DNA of 64,000 nt from contig CAMPDV010000874.1 in the NCBI GenBank assembly GCA_946699065.1, positions 100,816-164,815 of the forward strand. Direction: 5' to 3'. Made by a program: the position numbers and the translations under genes. Shown one piece after another: positions 13,332-25,800 of this stretch. The stretch is from Loxodes magnus. Its lineage: Eukaryota > Ciliophora > Karyorelictea > Loxodida > Loxodidae. A model generated the notes under the pieces. That model had not been told where the DNA came from. It ran no database searches and saw only the letters and a list, made by a program, of their open reading frames with translations. Every line of letters starts with the position of its first letter. Positions within the stretch are counted from its first letter, which is position 1.

Positions 13332-14039
13332 TTCACTTTTCAAAAATACTTATTACTTCTCAAAGCATACTCATGAAACTGAAATTCTTTCTTCTTTTCT
13401 TACTTTATTCTTCACTTTTCAAAAATATATATTACTTCTCAAAACATACTCATGAAACTGAAATTCTTTCTTCTTTTCTTACTTTACTTCTTCACTTTTC
13501 AAAAATATATATTACTTCTCAAAACATACTCATTAAAACTGAAACTCAATCTTCTTTTCTTACTTTACTCTTTCAACATTTCTAAATACTTATTACTTCT
13601 CAAAGCATACTCATGAAACTGAAATTCTATCTTCTTTTCTTACTTACTTATTCACCTTTCTAAATACTTATTACTTCTCAAAGCATACTCATGAAACTGA
13701 AATTCTTTCTTCTTTTCTTACTTTATTCTTTACTTTTCAAAAATATATATTACTTCTCAAAACATACTCATGAAACTGAAACTCTACCTTCTTTTCTTAC
13801 TTTACTTCTTCACTTTTCAAAAATATATATTACTTCTCAAAGCATACTCATTAAAACTGAAACTCAATCTTCTTTTCTTACTTTACTTCTTCACCTTTCT
13901 AAATACTTATCACTTCTCAAAGCATACTCCTTAAAACTGAAATTCTATCTTCTTTTCTTACTTTATTCTTCACTTTTCAAAAATACTTATTACTTCTCAA
14001 ATCATACTCATAAAACTGAAATTCTTTCTTCTCTTCTTA
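13332..14039 (+). repeat. Block shared with 7.0-7.8 kb, second copy
   Basis: Partner of 7,013-7,826 at an offset of 6319; the match runs on to about 14,145, into the next unit. Difference noticed: CTTTTCAAAAATAT at about 13,813 where the first copy has CTTTTCTAAAATAT at about 7,495. Confidence 0.8.
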
Positions 14040-15400
14040 CTTTACTTCTTCACTTTTCAAAAATACTTATTACTTCTCAAAGCATACTCCTTAAAACTGA
14101 AATTCTTTCTTCTTTTCTTACTTTACTTCTTCACTTTTCAAAAATTCATATTACTTCTCAAAGCATACTCATGAAACTGAAATTCAATAATCTTTTCTTA
14201 CTTTACTTATTCACCTTTCAAAAATTCATATTACTTCTCAAAGCATACTCATGAAACTGAAATTCTTTCTTCTTTTCTTACTTTACTTCTTCACTTTTCA
14301 AAAATACTTATTACTTCTCAAAGCATACTCATGAAACTGAAATTCTTTCTTCTTTTCTTACTTTACTTCTTCACTTTTCAAAAATACTTATTACTTCTCA
14401 AAACATACTCATGAAACTGAAATTCTTTCTTCTTTTCTTACTTTACTTCTTCACTTTTCAAAAATACTTATTACTTCTCAAAGCATACTCATGAAACTGA
14501 AATTCTTTCTTCTTTTCTTACTTTACTTATTCACCTTTCTAAATACTTATTACTTCTCAAAACATACTCATGAAACTGAAATTCTTTCTTCTTTTCTTAC
14601 TTTACTTCTTCACTTTTCAAAATACTTATTACTTCTCAAAGCATACTCCTTAAAACTGATATTCTATCTTCTTTCCTTACTTTACTCTTTCAACATTTCT
14701 AAATACTTATTACTTCTCAAAGCATACTCATAAAACTGAAATTCTATCTTCTTTTCTTACTTTACTTATTCACCTTTCAAAAATTCATATTACTTCTCAA
14801 AGCATACTCCCTAAAACTGAAATTCTATCTACTTTTCTTACTTTACTTCTTCACTTTTCAAAATACTTATTACTTCTCAAAGCATACTCATGAAACTGAA
14901 ATTCAATCTTCTTTTCTTACTTTACTTCTTCACTTTTCAAAAATACTTATTACTTCTCAAAGCATACTCATGAAACTGAAATTCTTTCTTCTTTTCTTAC
15001 TTAACTTCTTCACTTTTCAAAAATACTTATTACTTCTCAAAGCATACTCATGAAACTGAAATTCTTTCTTCTTTTCTTACTTTATTCTTCACTTTTCAAA
15101 AATATATATTACTTCTCAAAACATACTCATGAAACTGAAATTCTTTCTTCTTTTCTTACTTTACTTCTTCACTTTTCAAAAATACTTATTACTTCTCAAA
15201 GCATACTCCCTAAAACTGAAACTCTACCTTCTTTTCTTACTATACTTCTTCACTTTTCAAAAATACTTATTACTTCTCAAAGCATACTCATGAAACTGAA
15301 ATTCTTTCTTCTTTTCTTACTTTACTTATTCACCTTTCAAAAATTCATATTACTTCTCAAAGCATACTCCCTAAAACTGAAATTCTATCTACTTTTATTA
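14040..15400 (+). repeat. 17-monomer tandem unit, copy 1 (1361 bp)
   Basis: Aligned by eye to 15,401-16,761, and the match continues to about 16,811 (partner about 15,450), so the two copies abut directly. It includes an ATTCAATAATC/TTATTCACC monomer at 14,171 (partner 15,532), the 5-monomer cassette from 14,491 (partner 15,852), and a CTCTACC/ACTATAC monomer near 15,230. I noticed no base differences. Confidence 0.9.
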
Positions 15401-16811
15401 CTTTACTTCTTCACTTTTCAAAAATACTTATTACTTCTCAAAGCATACTCCTTAAAACTGAAATTCTTTCTTCTTTTCTTACTTTACTTCTTCACTTTTC
15501 AAAAATTCATATTACTTCTCAAAGCATACTCATGAAACTGAAATTCAATAATCTTTTCTTACTTTACTTATTCACCTTTCAAAAATTCATATTACTTCTC
15601 AAAGCATACTCATGAAACTGAAATTCTTTCTTCTTTTCTTACTTTACTTCTTCACTTTTCAAAAATACTTATTACTTCTCAAAGCATACTCATGAAACTG
15701 AAATTCTTTCTTCTTTTCTTACTTTACTTCTTCACTTTTCAAAAATACTTATTACTTCTCAAAACATACTCATGAAACTGAAATTCTTTCTTCTTTTCTT
15801 ACTTTACTTCTTCACTTTTCAAAAATACTTATTACTTCTCAAAGCATACTCATGAAACTGAAATTCTTTCTTCTTTTCTTACTTTACTTATTCACCTTTC
15901 TAAATACTTATTACTTCTCAAAACATACTCATGAAACTGAAATTCTTTCTTCTTTTCTTACTTTACTTCTTCACTTTTCAAAATACTTATTACTTCTCAA
16001 AGCATACTCCTTAAAACTGATATTCTATCTTCTTTCCTTACTTTACTCTTTCAACATTTCTAAATACTTATTACTTCTCAAAGCATACTCATAAAACTGA
16101 AATTCTATCTTCTTTTCTTACTTTACTTATTCACCTTTCAAAAATTCATATTACTTCTCAAAGCATACTCCCTAAAACTGAAATTCTATCTACTTTTCTT
16201 ACTTTACTTCTTCACTTTTCAAAATACTTATTACTTCTCAAAGCATACTCATGAAACTGAAATTCAATCTTCTTTTCTTACTTTACTTCTTCACTTTTCA
16301 AAAATACTTATTACTTCTCAAAGCATACTCATGAAACTGAAATTCTTTCTTCTTTTCTTACTTAACTTCTTCACTTTTCAAAAATACTTATTACTTCTCA
16401 AAGCATACTCATGAAACTGAAATTCTTTCTTCTTTTCTTACTTTATTCTTCACTTTTCAAAAATATATATTACTTCTCAAAACATACTCATGAAACTGAA
16501 ATTCTTTCTTCTTTTCTTACTTTACTTCTTCACTTTTCAAAAATACTTATTACTTCTCAAAGCATACTCCCTAAAACTGAAACTCTACCTTCTTTTCTTA
16601 CTATACTTCTTCACTTTTCAAAAATACTTATTACTTCTCAAAGCATACTCATGAAACTGAAATTCTTTCTTCTTTTCTTACTTTACTTATTCACCTTTCA
16701 AAAATTCATATTACTTCTCAAAGCATACTCCCTAAAACTGAAATTCTATCTACTTTTATTACTTTACTTCTTCACTTTTCAAAAATACTTATTACTTCTC
16801 AAAGCATACTC
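15401..16811 (+). repeat. 17-monomer tandem unit, copy 2 (1361 bp)
   Basis: Partner of 14,040-15,400. About 15,580-16,362 also matches 17,020-17,802 at an offset of 1440 bp (18 monomers), so part of this unit was copied a third time with a different spacing. The break from copy 1 comes near 16,811, where CCCTAAAACTG/CTCTACC replaces CCTTAAAACTG/TTCTTTC. Confidence 0.9.
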
Positions 16812-17019
16812 CCTAAAACTGAAACTCTACCTTCTTTTCTTACTATACTTCTTCACTTTTCAAAAATACTTATTACTTCTCAAAGCATACTCATGAAACT
16901 GAAATTCTTTCTTCTTTTCTTACTTTACTTCTTCACTTTTCAAAAATACTTATTACTTCTCAAAGCATACTCATGAAACTGAAACTCAATCTTCTTTTCT
17001 TACTTTACTTCTTCACTTT

Positions 17020-17802
17020 TCAAAATACTTATTACTTCTCAAAGCATACTCATGAAACTGAAATTCTTTCTTCTTTTCTTACTTTACTTCTTCACTTTTC
17101 AAAAATACTTATTACTTCTCAAAGCATACTCATGAAACTGAAATTCTTTCTTCTTTTCTTACTTTACTTCTTCACTTTTCAAAAATACTTATTACTTCTC
17201 AAAACATACTCATGAAACTGAAATTCTTTCTTCTTTTCTTACTTTACTTCTTCACTTTTCAAAAATACTTATTACTTCTCAAAGCATACTCATGAAACTG
17301 AAATTCTTTCTTCTTTTCTTACTTTACTTATTCACCTTTCTAAATACTTATTACTTCTCAAAACATACTCATGAAACTGAAATTCTTTCTTCTTTTCTTA
17401 CTTTACTTCTTCACTTTTCAAAATACTTATTACTTCTCAAAGCATACTCCTTAAAACTGATATTCTATCTTCTTTCCTTACTTTACTCTTTCAACATTTC
17501 TAAATACTTATTACTTCTCAAAGCATACTCATAAAACTGAAATTCTATCTTCTTTTCTTACTTTACTTATTCACCTTTCAAAAATTCATATTACTTCTCA
17601 AAGCATACTCCCTAAAACTGAAATTCTATCTACTTTTCTTACTTTACTTCTTCACTTTTCAAAATACTTATTACTTCTCAAAGCATACTCATGAAACTGA
17701 AATTCAATCTTCTTTTCTTACTTTACTTCTTCACTTTTCAAAAATACTTATTACTTCTCAAAGCATACTCATGAAACTGAAATTCTTTCTTCTTTTCTTA
17801 CT
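17020..17802 (+). repeat. Third partial copy of the 14.0-16.8 kb unit (offset 1440)
   Basis: Matches 15,580-16,362. The ATG monomers at 17,052 and 17,292 align with 15,612 and 15,852. The match ends near 17,802, where the partner has TACTTAACTTC and this copy has TACTTTACTTC. Confidence 0.85.
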
Positions 17803-18530
17803 TTACTTCTTCACTTTTCAAAATACTTATTACTTCTCAAAGCATACTCCTTAAAACTGAAATTCTATCTTCTTTCCTTACTTTACTCTTTCAACATTTC
17901 TAAATACTTATTACTTCTCAAAGCATACTCATAAAACTGAAATTCTATCTTCTTTTCTTACTTTACTTATTCACCTTTCAAAAATTCATATTACTTCTCA
18001 AAGCATACTCCCTAAAACTGAAATTCTATCTACTTTTCTTACTTTACTTCTTCACTTTTCAAAATACTTATTACTTCTCAAAGCATACTCATGAAACTGA
18101 AATTCAATCTTCTTTTCTTACTTTACTTCTTCACTTTTCAAAAATACTTATTACTTCTCAAAGCATACTCATGAAACTGAAATTCTTTCTTCTTTTCTTA
18201 CTTAACTTCTTCACTTTTCAAAAATACTTATTACTTCTCAAAGCATACTCATGAAACTGAAATTCTTTCTTCTTTTCTTACTTTACTTCTTAACTTTTCA
18301 AAAATATATATTACTTCTCAAAACATACTCCCTAAAACTGAAATTCTATCTACTTTTCTTACTTTACTTCTTCACTTTTCAAAATACTTATTACTTCTCA
18401 AAGCATACTCATGAAACTGAAATTCTTTCTTCTTTTCTTACTTTACTTCTTCACTTTTCAAAATACTTATTACTTATCAAAGCATACTCCTTTAAACTGA
18501 AATTCTATAATCTTTTCTTACTTTACTTCT
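17803..18530 (+). repeat. Array segment, mixed monomer types
   Basis: Contains a TCTTTCC/CTCTTTCAACATTTC monomer with CCTTAAAACTGAAATTC near 17,850, where most others have CTGATATTC. It also has TTCAATC, TACTTAACTTC and TTCTTAACTTTTC variants and a CTTATC/CCTTTAAACTG/TTCTATAATC junction near 18,475-18,510. No gene seen. Confidence 0.75.
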
Positions 18531-19343
18531 TAACTTTTCAAAAATACTTATTACTTCTCAAAGCATACTCATGAAACTGAAATTCTTTCTTCTTTTCTTA
18601 CTTTACTTATTCACCTTTCTAAATACTTATTACTTCTCAAAACATACTCATGAAACTGAAATTCTTTCTTCTTTTCTTACTTTACTTCTTCACTTTTCAA
18701 AATACTTATTACTTCTCAAAGCATACTCCTTAAAACTGATATTCTATCTTCTTTCCTTACTTTACTCTTTCAACATTTCTAAATACTTATTACTTCTCAA
18801 AGCATACTCATAAAACTGAAATTCTATCTTCTTTTCTTACTTTACTTATTCACCTTTCAAAAATTCATATTACTTCTCAAAGCATACTCCCTAAAACTGA
18901 AATTCTATCTACTTTTCTTACTTTACTTCTTCACTTTTCAAAAATACTTATTACTTCTCAAAGCATACTCATGAAACTGAAATTCTTTCTTCTTTTCTTA
19001 CTTTACTTATTCACCTTTCTAAATACTTATTACTTCTCAAAACATACTCATGAAACTGAAATTCTTTCTTCTTTTCTTACTTTACTTCTTCACTTTTCAA
19101 AATACTTATTACTTCTCAAAGCATACTCCTTAAAACTGATATTCTATCTTCTTTCCTTACTTTACTCTTTCAACATTTCTAAATACTTATTACTTCTCAA
19201 AGCATACTCATAAAACTGAAATTCTATCTTCTTTTCTTACTTTACTTATTCACCTTTCAAAAATTCATATTACTTCTCAAAGCATACTCCCTAAAACTGA
19301 AATTCTATCTACTTTTCTTACTTTACTTCTTCACTTTTCAAAA
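18531..19343 (+). repeat. 5-monomer (400-bp) cassette in direct tandem
   Basis: The ATG monomers at 18,571 and 18,971 start identical series. In order: TTATTCACCTTTCTAAATAC; a 4-A-tract monomer; CCTTAAAACTGATATTC with TCTTTCC and CTCTTTCAACATTTC; ATAAAACTG with TTATTCACC and AAAAATTCAT; CCCTAAAACTG with ATCTAC. About 18,531-18,943 equals 18,931-19,343; they part at a 5-A versus 4-A tract. The first three monomers of this series also occur at 14,491, 15,852, 17,292, 33,747 and 36,859, and with an ATATATATT end at 8,171 and 9,453. Confidence 0.88.
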
Positions 19344-19550
19344 TACTTATTACTTCTCAAAGCATACTCATGAAACTGAAATTCAATCTTCTTTTCTTAC
19401 TTTACTTCTTCACTTTTCAAAAATACTTATTACTTCTCAAAGCATACTCATGAAACTGAAATTCTTTCTTCTTTTCTTACTTTACTTCTTCACTTTTCAA
19501 AAATACTTATTACTTCTCAAAGCATACTCCTTAAAACTGATATTCTATCT

Positions 19551-21205
19551 TCTTTCCTTACTTTACTCTTTCAACATTTCTAAATACTTATTACTTCTCA
19601 AAGCATACTCATGAAACTGAAATTCTATCTTCTTTCCTTACTTTACTCTTTCAACATTTCTAAATACTTATTACTTCTCAAAGCATACTCATGAAACTGA
19701 AATTCTTTCTTCTTTTCTTACTTTACTTATTCACCTTTCTAAATACTTATTACTTCTCAAAGCATACTCATGAAACTGAAATTCTTTCTTCTTTTCTTAC
19801 TTTACTTCTTCACTTTTCAAAATACTTATTACTTCTCAAAGCATACTCATGAAACTGAAATTCTTTCTTCTTTTCTTACTTTACTTCTTCACTTTTCAAA
19901 ATACTTATTACTTATCAAAGCATACTCCTTTAAACTGAAATTCTATAATCTTTTCTTACTTTACTTCTTAACTTTTCAAAATACTTATTACTTCTCAAAG
20001 CATACTCATGAAACTGAAATTCTTTCTTCTTTTCTTACTTTATTCTTCACTTTTCAAAAATATATATTACTTCTCAAAACATACTCATGAAACTGAAATT
20101 CTTTCTTCTTTTCTTACTATACTTCTTCACTTTTCAAAAATACTTATTACTTCTCAAAGCATACTCATTAAAACTGAAACTCAATCTTCTTTTCTTACTT
20201 TACTTTTTCAACATTTCTAAATACTTATCACTTCTCAAAGCATACTCCTTAAAACTGAAATTCTATCTTCTTTTCTTACTTTATTCTTCACTTTTCAAAA
20301 ATACTTATTACTTCTCAAAGCATACTCATGAAACTGAAATTCTTTCTTCTTTTCTTACTTTACTTCTTCACTTTTCAAAAATTCATATTACTTCTCAAAG
20401 CATACTCCCTAAAACTGAAACTCTACCTTCTTTTCTTACTATACTTCTTCACTTTTCAAAAATACTTATTACTTCTCAAAGCATACTCATGAAACTGAAA
20501 TTCTTTCTTCTTTTCTTACTTTACTTCTTCACTTTTCAAAAATTCATATTACTTCTCAAAGCATACTCCCTAAAACTGAAACTCTACCTTCTTTTCTTAC
20601 TATACTTCTTCACTTTTCAAAAATACTTATTACTTCTCAAAGCATACTCATGAAACTGAAATTCTTTCTTCTTTTCTTACTTTACTTATTCACCTTTCAA
20701 AAATTCATATTACTTCTCAAAGCATACTCCCTAAAACTGAAATTCTATCTACTTTTCTTACTTTACTTCTTCACTTTTCAAAAATACTTATTACTTCTCA
20801 AAGCATACTCATGAAACTGAAATTCTTTCTTCTTTTCTTACTTTACTTCTTCACTTTTCAAAAATATATATTACTTCTCAAAACATACTCATGAAACTGA
20901 AATTCTTTCTTCTTTTCTTACTTTACTTCTTCACTTTTCAAAATACTTATTACTTCTCAAAGCATACTCCTTAAAACTGATATTCTATCTTCTTTCCTTA
21001 CTTTACTCTTTCAACATTTCTAAATACTTATTACTTCTCAAAGCATACTCATGAAACTGAAATTCTATCTTCTTTCCTTACTTTACTCTTTCAACATTTC
21101 TAAATACTTATTACTTCTCAAAGCATACTCATGAAACTGAAATTCTTTCTTCTTTTCTTACTTTACTTCTTCACTTTTCAAAATACTTATTACTTCTCAA
21201 AGCAT
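19551..21205 (+). repeat. 21-monomer tandem unit, copy 1 (1680-1681 bp)
   Basis: Matches 21,231-22,886 at an offset of 1680 up to about 19,950 and 1681 afterwards; the extra base comes from a TTCTATAATC/TTAACTTTTC/4-A monomer here replaced by a TTCAATC/5-A monomer there. One substitution noticed: TTTACTTTTTC near 20,206 against TTTACTCTTTC. It includes ATGAAACTGAAATTCTATC monomers with TCTTTCC, which are otherwise rare. About 20,008-20,650 also resembles 29,119-29,760 (offset 9111). Confidence 0.88.
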
Positions 21206-21230
21206 ACTCCCTAAAACTGAAATTCTATCT

Positions 21231-22886
21231 ACTTTCCTTACTTTACTCTTTCAACATTTCTAAATACTTATTACTTCTCAAAGCATACTCATGAAACTGA
21301 AATTCTATCTTCTTTCCTTACTTTACTCTTTCAACATTTCTAAATACTTATTACTTCTCAAAGCATACTCATGAAACTGAAATTCTTTCTTCTTTTCTTA
21401 CTTTACTTATTCACCTTTCTAAATACTTATTACTTCTCAAAGCATACTCATGAAACTGAAATTCTTTCTTCTTTTCTTACTTTACTTCTTCACTTTTCAA
21501 AATACTTATTACTTCTCAAAGCATACTCATGAAACTGAAATTCTTTCTTCTTTTCTTACTTTACTTCTTCACTTTTCAAAATACTTATTACTTATCAAAG
21601 CATACTCCTTTAAACTGAAATTCAATCTTCTTTTCTTACTTTACTTCTTCACTTTTCAAAAATACTTATTACTTCTCAAAGCATACTCATGAAACTGAAA
21701 TTCTTTCTTCTTTTCTTACTTTATTCTTCACTTTTCAAAAATATATATTACTTCTCAAAACATACTCATGAAACTGAAATTCTTTCTTCTTTTCTTACTA
21801 TACTTCTTCACTTTTCAAAAATACTTATTACTTCTCAAAGCATACTCATTAAAACTGAAACTCAATCTTCTTTTCTTACTTTACTCTTTCAACATTTCTA
21901 AATACTTATCACTTCTCAAAGCATACTCCTTAAAACTGAAATTCTATCTTCTTTTCTTACTTTATTCTTCACTTTTCAAAAATACTTATTACTTCTCAAA
22001 GCATACTCATGAAACTGAAATTCTTTCTTCTTTTCTTACTTTACTTCTTCACTTTTCAAAAATTCATATTACTTCTCAAAGCATACTCCCTAAAACTGAA
22101 ACTCTACCTTCTTTTCTTACTATACTTCTTCACTTTTCAAAAATACTTATTACTTCTCAAAGCATACTCATGAAACTGAAATTCTTTCTTCTTTTCTTAC
22201 TTTACTTCTTCACTTTTCAAAAATTCATATTACTTCTCAAAGCATACTCCCTAAAACTGAAACTCTACCTTCTTTTCTTACTATACTTCTTCACTTTTCA
22301 AAAATACTTATTACTTCTCAAAGCATACTCATGAAACTGAAATTCTTTCTTCTTTTCTTACTTTACTTATTCACCTTTCAAAAATTCATATTACTTCTCA
22401 AAGCATACTCCCTAAAACTGAAATTCTATCTACTTTTCTTACTTTACTTCTTCACTTTTCAAAAATACTTATTACTTCTCAAAGCATACTCATGAAACTG
22501 AAATTCTTTCTTCTTTTCTTACTTTACTTCTTCACTTTTCAAAAATATATATTACTTCTCAAAACATACTCATGAAACTGAAATTCTTTCTTCTTTTCTT
22601 ACTTTACTTCTTCACTTTTCAAAATACTTATTACTTCTCAAAGCATACTCCTTAAAACTGATATTCTATCTTCTTTCCTTACTTTACTCTTTCAACATTT
22701 CTAAATACTTATTACTTCTCAAAGCATACTCATGAAACTGAAATTCTATCTTCTTTCCTTACTTTACTCTTTCAACATTTCTAAATACTTATTACTTCTC
22801 AAAGCATACTCATGAAACTGAAATTCTTTCTTCTTTTCTTACTTTACTTCTTCACTTTTCAAAATACTTATTACTTCTCAAAGCAT
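21231..22886 (+). repeat. 21-monomer tandem unit, copy 2 (1680-1681 bp)
   Basis: Partner of 19,551-21,205. The match ends near 22,886, where ATGAAACTG follows instead of the CCCTAAAACTG found at 21,210. The joint between the copies carries a hybrid-looking monomer (CCCTAAAACTG with ATCTACTTTCC, near 21,210-21,240). Such a chimeric unit is what an unequal exchange between two monomer types would leave. Confidence 0.85.
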
Positions 22887-25800
22887 ACTCATGAAACTGA
22901 AATTCTTTCTTCTTTTCTTACTTTACTTCTTCACTTTTCAAAATACTTATTACTTCTCAAAGCATACTCATGAAACTGAAACTCAATCTTCTTTTCTTAC
23001 TTTACTCTTTCAACATTTCTAAATACTTATTACTTCTCAAAGCATACTCATGAAACTGAAATTCTTTCTTCTTTTCTTACTTAACTTCTTCACTTTTCAA
23101 AAATACTTATTACTTCTCAAAGCATACTCCTTAAAACTGATATTCTATCTTCTTTTCTTACTTTACTCTTTCAACATTTCTAAATACTTATTACTTCTCA
23201 AAGCATACTCATGAAACTGAAATTCTTTCTTCTTTTCTTACTTTACTTCTTCACTTTTCAAAAATACTTATTACTTCTCAAAGCATACTCATGAAACTGA
23301 AATTCTTTCTTCTTTTCTTACTTTACTTCTTCACTTTTCAAAAATATATATTACTTCTCAAAGCATACTCATGAAACTGAAATTCAATCTTCTTTTCTTA
23401 CTTTACTTCTTCACTTTTCAAAAATACATATTACTTCTCAAAGCATACTCATGAAACTGAAATTCTTTCTTCTTTTCTTACTTTACTTCTTCACTTTTCA
23501 AAAATACTTATTACTTCTCAAAGCATACTCATGAAACTGAAATTCTTTCTTCTTTTCTTACTTTACTTCTTGACTTTTCAAAAATTCATAATACTTCTCA
23601 AAGCATACTCCTTAAAACTGAAATACTTTCTTCTTTTCTTACTTTACTTCTTAACTTTTCAAAATACTTATTACTTCTCAAAACATACTCATGAAACTGA
23701 AACTCTATCTTCTTTTCTTACTTTACTTCTTCACTTTTCAAAAATATATATTACTTCTCAAAGCATACTCATGAAACTGAAATTCTTTCTTCTTTTCTTA
23801 CTTTACTTCTTCACTTTTCAAAAATATATATTACTTCTCAAAACATACTCATAAAACTGAAATTCTTTCTTCTTTTCTTACTTTACTTCTTCACTTTTCA
23901 AAAATATATATTACTTCTCAAAGCATACTCATGAAACTGAAATTCAATCTTCTTTTCTTACTTTACTTCTTCACTTTTCAAAATACTTATTACTTCTCAA
24001 AGCATACTCATGAAACTGAAATTCTTTCTTCTTTTCTTACTTTACTTCTTCACTTTTCAAAAATACTTATTACTTCTCAAAGCATACTCCTTAAAACTGA
24101 AATTCAATCTTCTTTTCTTACTTTACTTCTTCACTTTTCAAAAATACATATTACTTCTCAAAGCATACTCATGAAACTGAAATTCTTTCTTCTTTTCTTA
24201 CTTTACTTCTTCACTTTTCAAAAATACTTATTACTTCTCAAAGCATACTCATGAAACTGAAATTCTTTCTTCTTTTCTTACTTTATTCTTCACTTTTCAA
24301 AAATACTTATTACTTATCAAAGCATACTCCTTTAAACTGAAATTCTATAATCTTTTCTTACTTTACTTCTTCACTTTTCAAAATACTTATTACTTCTCAA
24401 AACATACTCATAAAACTGAAATTCTTTCTTCTTTTCTTACTTTACTTCTTCACTTTGACAAATATTTATTACTTCTCAAAGCATACTCCTTAAAACTGAT
24501 ATTCTTTCTTCTTTTCTTACTTTACTTCTTCACTTTTCAAAATACTTATTACTTCTCAAAGCATACTCATGAAACTGAAATTCTTTCTTCTTTTCTTACT
24601 TTACTTCTTCACTTTTCAAAATTACTTATTACTTCTCAAAGCATACTCCTTAAAACTGAAATTCAATCTTCTTTTCTTACTTTACTTCTTCACTTTTCAA
24701 AAATATATATTTCTTATCAAAGCATACTCATGAAACTGAAATTCTTTCTTCTTTTCTTACTTTACTTCTTCACTTTTCAAAAATACTTATTACTTCTCAA
24801 AGCATACTCATGAAACTGAATTTCTTTCTTCTTTTCTTACTTTATTCTTCACTTTTCAAAAATATATATTACTTCTCAAAACATACTCATGAAACTGAAA
24901 CTCTACCTTCTTTTCTTACTTTACTTCTTCACTTTTCAAAAATATATATTACTTCTCAAAGCATACTCATGAAACTGAAATTCTTTCTTCTTTTCTTACT
25001 TTACTTCTTCACTTTTCAAAAATACTTATTACTTCTCAAAGCATACTCATGAAACTGAAACTCTACCTTCTATTCTTACTTTACTTCTTCACTTTTCAAA
25101 ATACTTATTACTTCTCAAAGCATACTCATGAAACTGAAATTCAATCTTCTTTTCTTACTTTACTTCTTCACTTTTCAAAAATACTTATTACTTCTCAAAG
25201 CATACTCATGAAACTGAAATTCTTTCTTCTTTTCTTACTTTACTTCTTCACTTTTCAAAATACTTATTACTTCTCAAAGCATACTCATGAAACTGAAATT
25301 CTTTCTTCTTTTCTTACTTTACTTCTTCACTTTTCAAAAATACTTATTACTTCTCAAAGCATACTCATGAAACTGAAATTCTTTCTTCTTTTCTTACTTT
25401 ACTTCTTCACTTTTCAAAATACTTATTACTTCTCAAAACATACTCATAAAACTGAAATTCTTTCTTCTTTTCTTACTTTATTCTTCACTTTTCAAAAATA
25501 TATATTACTTCTCAAAACATACTCATGAAACTGAAACTCTACCTTCTTTTCTTACTTTACTTCTTCACTTTTCAAAAATATATATTACTTCTCAAAGCAT
25601 ACTCATTAAAACTGAAACTCAATCTTCTTTTCTTACTTTACTTCTTCACCTTTCTAAATACTTATCACTTCTCAAAGCATACTCATGAAACTGAAATTCT
25701 TTCTTCTTTTCTTACTTTACTTCTTCACTTTTCAAAAATACTTATTACTTCTCAAAGCATACTCATGAAACTGAAATTCTTTCTTCTTTTCTTACTTTAT

